From NCBI RefSeq assembly GCF_963924675.1, contig NC_089222.1, forward strand, positions 137,728,281 through 137,792,280: a DNA stretch of 64,000 nt, in the 5' to 3' direction. Under the pieces are notes generated by a model. That model was not told the origin of the DNA, did no database searches, and saw only the letters and a list, made by a program, of their open reading frames with translations. The DNA comes from Phocoena phocoena. Lineage: Eukaryota; Chordata; Mammalia; Artiodactyla; Phocoenidae. The position numbers were made by a program, and so were the translations under genes. Of this stretch, positions 49,501 through 59,500 are shown piece after piece (the first letter of the stretch is position 1; every line of letters starts with the position of its first letter).

Positions 49501-52500
49501 TTCCCTGACCAGGGATCGAACCCCTGCACCCTACATTGGGAACACGGAGTCTTAACCACTGGACTGCCAGGGAAGCCCCAGGTGCATATATCTTTTTGTT
49601 TTTTAATTTATTTTATTTATTTATCTTTGGCTGCGTTGGGTCTTCGTTGCTGCGTGCGGGCTTTCTGTAGTTGCGGCGAGCAGAGGCTACTCTTTGCTGT
49701 GTGCGGGCTTCTCATTGCAGTGGCTTCTCTTGTTGCCGAGCGTGGGCTCTAGGCTTCAGTAGTTGTGGCATGTGGGCTCAGTAGTTGTGGTGCACGGGCT
49801 TAGTTCCTCCATGGCATGTGGGATCTTCCCGGACCAGGGCTCAAACCCGTGTCCCCAGCATTGGCAGGTGGATTCTTAACCACTGCGCCACCAGGGAAGC
49901 CCTGTCTTTATGAATTATAGGTTTCTCCTGATATATGCCCAGGAGTGGTGTTGCTGGATCATATGGTAACTCTTATTTTTAGTTTTTTAAGGAACCTCCA
50001 TACTGTTTTTCATGGTGCTTCCACCAATTTTACATTCCCAGAAGCAGTGTAGGAGGGTTTGCTCTTCTCCACACCCTCTCCAGCATTTATTATTTGTAGA
50101 CTTTTTGATGATGGCCATTCTGACTGGCGTGAGGTCATGCCTCATTGTCATTTTGATTTGCATTTCTCTGATAATTAGTGATGATGAGTATCTTTTCATG
50201 TACCTGTTGGCCATATGTATGTCTTCTTCGGGAAAATGTATATTTAGATCTTCTGCCCAAGTTTTGTTTGGGTTGTTTTTTTGTTATGGAGTTGTATGAG
50301 CTGTTTGTATATTTTGGAAATTAAACCCTTGGCAGTTGTATCCTTTGCAAATATTTTCTCACATTCCATAGGTTGTCTTTTTGTTTTCTTTGCTGTGCAA
50401 AAGCTTGTGAGTTTGATTAGATCCCATTTGTTTATTTTTGCTTTTTTTTTTTCCCTTGCCTTGAGAGACTGACCTAAGAAAACATTGCTATGATTTATGT
50501 CAGTGTTTTGCTTGTGTTCTCTTCTAGGTGTCTCATGGTGTCATGTCTTATATTTAAGTCTTTAAGCCATTTTGAGTTTATTTTTGTGTGTGGTGTGAGG
50601 GAGTGTTCTAACTTGATTGATTTACACGCAACTGTCCAGCTTTCCCAACACCACTTGCTGAAGAGACTGTCTTTTCTCCATTGTATATTCTTGCCTCCTT
50701 TGTCAAAGATTAATTGACTATAGGTGTGTGAGTTTATTTCTGGACTTTCTATTCTGTTCCATTGATCTATATGTCTGTTTTTGTGCCAGTAGCACACTGT
50801 TTTGATTGCTGTAGCCTTGTAGTATTTTCTGAAGTCCAGAAGGGTTATGCCTCCAGCTTTTTTCTTTTTTTTCAGGATTGCTTTGGCAATTCTGGGTCTT
50901 TTGTGGTTCCATATAAATTGTAGGATTATTTGTTCTAGTTCTGTGAAAAACATCATGGGTAATTTGTTAGGGATCACATTGGCTGTTTTAAATTTAAGAT
51001 GTTACACTGACTATATCTTGTGTGTGCAGACAGTTCCTGGCACAGTAGGTACTTAACTCCTTAACAAATGATTATTCAGTTGTGACCATAGTCATGTTTA
51101 TCTCAGTAAGTCCTGTTGATTTGCTTTTTTACTGACACCTTATTGTGGGAAAAGTGAAAGTCTTAATTGTGGGACAGAAGCTATTTTGAATTATACTTGC
51201 TGGTAATGGTTGCATACTTTTATAAAGCAAACAGCTGCATTCTGGTTTGCATTGAAGCTTGTTGGTTGGGGTGAAGTTCAGAAAGCCTGTGGTTTTCCCA
51301 GTAGCTGGTCTGCAGCACACTTCCTCAACAGAGGACCCAAAGTGTTAGTATTGTCCATCTTATTCCTAGATGGTCCTGGCTCTGTTCTATGAACTTACCT
51401 ACATCCTTAGAGAAAATTGCCATTACTTTAAGTTTTCTTAACTGTGCCTTTTGGAGGCCCCTCCCCCCGTGTTCACATGATCAGTACCAGGTTGTTTATT
51501 CTTTCTCTGTTTGTCAAAGATTTGATCTTTATCTTTTTTTTCTTGAATTGATTTTATAATTTACTTTTTTTTAAGGCTTACAATAACAGCACTAGGAGAT
51601 AAGCTCAATGATTACTGGAATGAAATGAAAGTGAAGAAAAATGCAGAATATCCTCTGACTTTGCTGGTTGAAGATATACAGTAAGTACATTTAAAAAATA
51701 AGAAGTGACTATAATATCAAGATGTGATATTGGAGGGCATGGTGATTCTACAGTGTTCATAAACTTTTTAATCTAATCCATAGTAAGAAATAAATCCCAC
51801 AGCTCGAAAGCCTTTTATAAACTAAAAGAATATATACATTTAAGTTATTCAGAGATGTGCTATAATAGAGGGTAAAATGTAATACAGTTATAAAAATTGC
51901 TTGAATTACAGTAATAGAACTTGCCTATTTTCTGTACTTTGAATGGTTTATTGTGCTAATAAGTATATTAGATTTGACACTGCAGACGCTAACTTAACAT
52001 AAATTTCAGGGCAAGGCATTTGTAGTATTTTCTAAGTTTTTTAGTTTTTATTATAGAAACAATGTAATAGTATGCTTTTAAACAAGACTAAGTCACTTTG
52101 TTTAAATTGGTCTGTCACTTTTAACCTTCAGTGGTAGCCAAAATTGTTGTTTTTAAAATCTTAACTCTCTGTCAAACGTTCCAGAATTTTCAGGGACGGA
52201 ATTAAATAATAGGGGCATTTTGTGGTAGAAATGATGTGGAAAGTCTAGTGAAGTACTTAGATCCATTTTTCCATGCTCATATTTAGTTGCTATTTTGTTA
52301 CAGGAAACGTCCTGATCAGACATGGGTTCAATGTGATTCCTGTCTAAAGTGGCGAAAATTACCAGATGGGATAGATCAACTTCCAGAAAAATGGTATTGC
52401 TCCAATAACCCTGACCCACAGTTCAGGTACCATATAATTGGTAGTAGCCTTTTTGGAAAGGCAGAAAGTACTGTTCAAGGTGTATGAATAGGCGCTGGTG

Positions 52501-53504
52501 ACGTGTTATTCCCATGTGATTTTTCTGACTAGAAATTGTGATGTTCCAGAAGAACCTGAAGATGAAGATTTGGTGCATCCCACTTACGAAAAAACCTACA
52601 AAAAGAAGTGAGTGTTATATTAATGTATGGTGGGAAAATAATACCCAGATTATCAACAGTGGTGTGTCTGTAGCATTAGTTGATATTTCTCCAAGATAAA
52701 GTAGTATAGCCAAAAAAGATTATGACTCCAAAAAAAAAGATACGATGTGGCATACATCAAGTGCTTTTAAAGTTTATACTGTGAGTACCTGCTATTTATT
52801 GCTGTCCTATCTACAAGATACTTTGAATATACAGTATAGTTTTGTTCTTTTGGACTACACACCAGTGAATCAAAAGTGAGTACTGCCCTTTATGAGCTCA
52901 TGGTCTAACGGGGAAAGTGAGATGTGTGTTTTATCAATTTGAAGTTGACGACTCCCGTAAAAGGCATGATCCAGTCCTGTGAGGAACCCCATAAGTAGAA
53001 ATTACTTCTGGTTGGGGATGGGGAAATGGGTCAGGAAAATTCATGAAGGACTTTTGTAATAGGCCTTGAAGGAAAGGTAGGATTTGTTGGGTAGGAAGCA
53101 ATGGTTTGTTCAGCTTAACTACAGTAAATATGTGAATGGGGATAATGGAAAATAGAGGTGGGAGAGAGAAGCTGGGGAACGATAGTGAACCACGGGGAAC
53201 GTTAGGCTTATGTACTGCACATGGAAGGCTGAGTTGATGAAGATCTTCTGGGTGGTTTTGATTTATAGTACACTGTTCTTAAAGATAAATCCAGTAGCAG
53301 GAGTGGAAGACATTAGGGTGTTGCTGAGATAAGAGGTGGAAAGTACTTCCCTGCCTGAGGCCTTACCACTGATTATAACGAAATTGAAGCAAAGTTCAGT
53401 GTACCTATCTTATTGACTTAGTAGTAAAATGGCAAGTATGTCATTCGAAAACAGAATTGAAAAATCATAATGAAGTAAATTTAAATACATTTTTCTTTTC
53501 TCTC

Positions 53505-53537
<33 letters not shown>

Positions 53538-56500
53538 GAGACAAGGAAAAATTCAGGATCAGACAACCGGAAGCAATCCCTCGGGTAATTAGGCCTTCCA
53601 TTTTATAGCTGTGTCTTGTATTGTGTTGTGATTAATTTAATACTCAATTTTTTTCTTTTTCGGTATGCGGACCTTTCACCACCGCGGCCTCCTCCGCCGT
53701 GGAGCACAGGCTTCGGACGCGCAGGCCCAGCGGCCACGGCCCATGGGCCCAGCTGCTCCGCGGCACGCAGGACCCTCCCGGACCAGGGCACGAACCCGCA
53801 CCCCCGGCATCGGCAGGCGGACTCCCAACCACTGCACCACCAGGGAAGCCCTAATACTCAATTTTAAGCTTAGGAGTTACATAACAAATTGAAGCAGTCT
53901 TGTTCATTCAGTTCACATTTCTCTTCTCTTCCTGTAGCCCTTCTTACCCTCTTTCCCAATACTGACTTCTAACCCACAACTTCACTCAAACTTCTCAATT
54001 TTATTATACAGTTGGGCATTTTCTGAGGAAAGGCAGATATTCTTTTAAGAATCTTACTGTTGGGCTTCCCTGGTGGGGCAGTGGTTGAGAGTCCGCCTGC
54101 TGATGCAGGGGACACGGTTTCGTGCCCCGGTCCGGGAGGATCCCACATGCCGCGGAGCGGCTGGGCCCGTGGGCCGTGGCTGCTGAGCCTGCACGTCTGG
54201 AGCCTGTGCTCCGCAGCGGGAGAGGCCACAACAGGGAGAAGCCCACGTACTGCATTTAAAAAAAAAAAAAAAAAAAAAAATCTTATTGTTAGGTAGACAG
54301 TCAAGGAAAAGTTCATAGGAAGACCCAGGGAGCCACATGGTAGTACTAACGTGCACCAAAGCTGTAGTGTTGACCCTTCAACCATAGTGTGCGGTTGATT
54401 TACAATATTATATTAGTTTCAGGCATACAACATAGTGATTCAGATTCTTACAGATAATACTCCAATAAAAGTTATTACAAAATAATGGCTATAATTTCCT
54501 GTGCTGTACAATATGGCCTTGTTGCATTTATTTATTTATTTATCTATCTATCTATCTATCTATCTATTTATTTATTTATGGCTGGGTTGGGTCTTCGTTG
54601 CTGTGCGCGGGCTTTCTGTAGTTGCAGTAAGCGGGGGCTACTCTTCGTTGTGGTGTGTCGCCTTCTCATTGCAGTGGCTTCTCCTGTTGCGGAGCATGGC
54701 CTCTAGGTGCGCGGGCTTCAGTAGTTGCACCACATGGGCTCAGTAGCTGTGGCTCGAGGGCTATAGAGCTCAGGCTCAGTAGTTGTAGTGCACTGGCTTA
54801 GTTGCTCCACGGCATGTGGGATCTTCCCTGGCCAGGGCTTGAACCCGTGTCTCCTGCATTGGCAGGCGGATTCTTAACTACTGTGCCACCAGGGAAGCCC
54901 ATATCTATTTTATACATAGTAGTTTTTATCTCTTAATTCATACCCCTATCTTTTTTTTAATATTTTATTTATTTGGTTGGGCCAGGTCTTAGTTGCAGCA
55001 GGCGTGCTCCTTAGTTGCGCCTTGCCGGCTCCTTAGTTGTGGCGAAGTCTTAGTTGCAGCATGCATGTGGGATCTGGTTCCCTGAACCCCAGTGCCCTGC
55101 ATCAGGAGCGTGGAGTCTTAACCAGTGAGCCACAGGGAAGTCCTTCCATACCCCCTACCTTTTTTAATGCTTAATGGTGTTGAGCTTTTTCTGAGTGTAT
55201 AAATAGGTAGTTGTACTTCTTGTATCAGAAGTTGTGGTCTGTTGCAGTTGTGTACGTGTGCTTATCATTACATTGAAATGTTTTCTTGTGTAAAGGCTGA
55301 GGGTTTGAGGGTGAGAACAGAACTGGGAGAAAAAGAATAGTGGGCTTACTTTGGTTTTTAAAGGCAGTGTCTTTGTGACTTTATCCTCAATTTCTTTCTC
55401 TTAGAAAAATAAGTTTTTATTATATGTCTATACGTTCTGTATAGTCCGAGGTCAGCAAATCTTTCAATAAAAGGCCAGATAGTAAATATTTTAGGCTTTG
55501 TGGACCATATACAGTCTCTGTGGCATATTCTTTCTTTGTTTTGTTGTTTTGTTCATGTATTTAAACATGTAAAACCATTCCTAGCTCACTTGCAGGCTGG
55601 GTTTGGCTCTTTGGCCTGTTGTTGGTCACTCCCTGGTCTGGTGTAGCACAAGGAGTTTATGTGGTTAGGATAGTTCTCAGTGCGTCCTGGGATGGCGGAA
55701 AGGGGAAAGAATATCTTGTGTTTGGAACATGACACACTTTAAAAATTTCTTTAAGATCAGTTTTTTTTCCTTCAACAGATTCCTGCTGAACTCTTGTTTC
55801 CAACAACTCCCGTGTCAAGTCAAAGCTTTCCTCCCGTTAAGGAAAATGTTCCAAGAGGACATCTTTCAGAAGCGGCAAATACTTATGCAACGAGACTTAT
55901 AAATAATCATCGAGGTTCACCCCAGTCTGAACCTGAGAATAACAGGTCAGTGGCTAAAATGTGTTTTTCCATTTGCGGAATGAATATTAAACAGCTTTAC
56001 TTGACACTTCAATGCAGTAATACGCTTCTAAGAAAGTGTAGTTGACATGCATGTGAAAAGTCTTAAGGACAAGTTACTTTGCTTTCATTGTCTGAACTTA
56101 CCCCCACTCCATTTAAGTTACCTGTTTAAATCAATTAAAAGAACATTAATTGTTTTTATTGTGGAGAGTGATCAAATTGTCACCTCTTTGAAATTCTGTA
56201 TAGTATGAAAATTCCTGCTTTTAAGATTATCAGTATCTGAGTAAAGAAAAACCTGAAGCAATTAACAGTACAACGCTGTAATGTCAGATGTGACCCATAC
56301 GTTCTTAGCATAGCCCATGACATGCTATGCACTTCGGATGAGTGGATGGAGAAGGAAGAGGAAGAAAGGTGTGAGTGATACATGAATTGGACAGTCAGCT
56401 CTTTTGACTGGAGTGGTCGGGAAGGCTGTATGATGAGCTGGTACTTAGGTTGGTCCCTGAAATTCTGAAAGCAGTAAGTGCTCTGCACGGTGGCCCATTC

Positions 56501-59500
56501 AAAGGGGATAGAATGGACACAGGTGAAAAGGCGCGTGACACCAGTGAACTAGTACATTAGACTGACTCCATCTGATATTTGTTATTGAAAGAGAAACATT
56601 GAAACAAGATTCTCTGAAATAGTGAGGCCAGGCGTTCCAAGAGGTTTTGTAGCCTTCATTAAATTCTTAAAAGGATTTTTGAAAATTCAGAAAAGATTAG
56701 AAATTGTCTTAATGCATATATACATCAGAGAGGGCATGTTTTGAAATAGTTTGCTGTTTATAGCCTACATTTTGAGGTCTTAGTTTATGGCTGAATTGCT
56801 ACTTAACTGAGAACATGTGTGAATTTTTTTTAACTAGTCTCCATAATATTGGCTTTTCTTCATAAAGATGGTTACAGACAAAGTAAGAAAAAGTAAAACT
56901 TGTAATGTTACAGACGTGATCATGGAATTTAATTTCGGATATGACTGCCATCAAAATGGAAGAAGAGAACAGAGTAAAACTTTTCATTAAATTTAAAAAC
57001 AATATTTATTTTATTTTTGGCTGTGTCGGGTCTTAGTTGCGGCACACGGGCTCTTTGCTGCAGTGCGTGGGCTTCTCTCTAGTTGTGGCCTGTGAGTTTT
57101 CTCTCTTTGTTGTGGTGTGTGCTCCAGAGCACATGGGCTCTATAGTTTGCAACACTCAAGCTCTCTAGTTGAGGCACGGGGGCTCAGTAGTTTTGGTGTA
57201 CGGGTTTAGTTGCCCCTTGGCATGTGGGATCTTAGTTCCCTGACCAGGGATCGAACCTGCGTCCTCTGTATTGGAAGGAGGATTCTTTACCACTGGACCA
57301 CCAGGGAAGTCCCCTTCATTAATTTTTAAAGCCTGTATTTATTCTTAAATTCATAGAGCCAAAGTCTGTGGAAAGGTGTACCTAAACTAAGTCTTGAGAG
57401 AGACAAATAGGAATTGGCCTGGTAAGAAAAATAATAGGACAGTTTCCAATTAAATGCTTAACTCCGTTGATCCCTAGACAGTCTCAGAACTTGGAAGCAT
57501 TGGGAACTTCTGAAGGTGGAAAATAGGTGTGAGAACAGGAAGCTTGTGTGAAAGTTTCAGGAAGAGTAGTTCCCTGGACCTCTTCCCAGCCCGCGAAGTC
57601 CAACAGTGCTGCTTCTCCTCCTCTGCCAGAAGGCAGGGAGTTTACTTTCTGGAGCAGTTTCTACTGCTGAAGATGTGGGTGAGCCACTGTTTTGGAAGCA
57701 GAAGTAAGGGAAAGTTTGAATACTGAGTGGAAGAAATCCCCCTCCCTTCCTTGCCTCACTGGGCTCCCAAGAGAAAAGCTATAGAAGATGATGACAGCCT
57801 GAGCATCCTTCACATTCCCAGACCTCACTGCCTCTAGTCTGAAATAGAAATATAGCCAAGGATCCTCAGATGTACAAAACTGAAACAAAGGGAGTAGAAG
57901 AAACCATGTGAAATTTATTGAGAGGGGGGTAGATGTTTAACAGATAAATCTCCTAGAACAAAAAGATAAATGGTTGGAAGATAGAAAAAAGAAGAGACGA
58001 CGTACTGGAGGGGCCAACATCTGAGTAAGGACATTTCAGAGTGGGAAATCAGAGAACAAAGGGAGAGAAATAATATAAGAAAGACTTAATTGCCACTAAA
58101 TACACAGCATAGTGGCTGGAAAAGGTAAGAAATATCTCAGAGAGGAAGAACACAGACTATATTCAAAAGATCAGGAATCAGAATGGCAGGAACAATGAAT
58201 GGTAGATAACAATGGATTGATGCTTTTAAAGTTTTGAGAAAGTAATTCCCAACCTGGAAGTCTGTATTTTTCAAGCCAGCAGTGAACTTGAGAGGTGAAT
58301 AAAGATATTTTCACCATGCAAAATTTCACATTTCTTTATGTCATATGTACCCTTTCTCAAGATTTTATTGGAGATTATGTCCTCTCCATATGAGAGAGTA
58401 AGCCTAAGAAAGGGGAAAATCCTTCTTGAGAAATGAGGTCTTAACACATAAGGCCCAAATAGCAAATCAGTACAAATATCCCTCTAAGTGGGGCAAAAAG
58501 TAATCAATTGGTGATAAATTCACAGAAAACTAAGCAGATGAAGAAAATGAGGCAATTTTTAATGCAGGGGAAATTGTTTTCCATGAAAGGATAGGGCATG
58601 CTTGTTTACTTTGTGGTTCACCTTTCATCACTGAATGTTTATAAAAATTCTGATGGGCAAACGGGAATGGCAGTGTCATTCACTGAGCTCTGGAATTCAG
58701 AGAGTAGCCCTGGGGTGGGTGGTGGCATTCTGTTTGGACATGTTACATTGAAATGCCAGAAGGCATCAAATGAAGAGATATTTGGCAGTATAAGGATGTG
58801 CTACTTTTTTTTTTTTTTCTTTTGCCGTACGCGGTCCTCTCACTGCTGTGGCCTCTCCCGTTGTGGAGCACAGGCTCCAGACGCGCAGGCTCAGCGACCA
58901 TGGCTCACGGGCCCAGCGGCTTCGCAGCATGTGGGATCTTCCTGGACCGGGGCACAAACCCGTGTCCCCTGCATCGGCAGGCGGACTCTCAACCACTGCG
59001 CCACCAGGGAAGCCCAGGATGTGCTACTTTTAAAAAGAGGTCTCAATAGTTGTTTCCTTATCTGTAAAAGGAGAAAATAATCTCTACTTCATTAAATCAT
59101 TGGGCAGTACTGTGTAATATATCATTTTTTTTTAAAATGAACATGGGCATTTCTTAGAATTTCAAGATAGATTACTTCAAGGTCGTCTATTTTTTCCATA
59201 GCTACATTTTATAATCTTATATTTCATATATAAAATTTTTTCCAGCCTGAAACGGAGACTCTCTACTCGTTCCTCAATTTTGAATGCAAAGAATCGGAGA
59301 TTGAGTAATCCAGCATTTGAAAATTCTTATAAAGATGATGATGATGATGAAGATGTCATCATCTTAGAAGAAAACAGTACTCCCAAGCCTGCAGTAGACG
59401 ATGATATTGAAGTGAAATTGCAACAGAGTCACATGGAGCAGAGCGGTATTCAGGTGGAGCCTGTGGGTGATAATGAACCGTGTGGCCAGACTAGTTCAAC

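Larger units (their letters stand above)
48870..50990 (-). mobile_element. 5'-truncated L1, antisense, with ORF2 remains
   Basis: The 3' end is at the left (TACAGCAAAGTGATTTGG complement). On the minus strand the ORF2 C-terminus is readable: [32 protein letters not shown] and [15 protein letters not shown], then VPQKF-type frames with breaks. Two SINEs are nested. It is one of the younger L1 copies in MORC3 intron 9. Confidence 0.92.
54385..55160 (-). mobile_element. L1 3'-end pieces, antisense, split by SINEs
   Basis: GATTTACAATATTATATTAG and TTTCCTGTGCTGTACAATATGG are L1 3' complement motifs; ATACATAGTAGTTTTTATCTC resumes between the two SINEs. Confidence 0.8.

Noticed and set aside
50495..50977. 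Possible functional reverse transcriptase frame
   Set aside because: Only the ORF2 C-terminal tail of a 5'-truncated L1; no reverse-transcriptase or endonuclease core is present.
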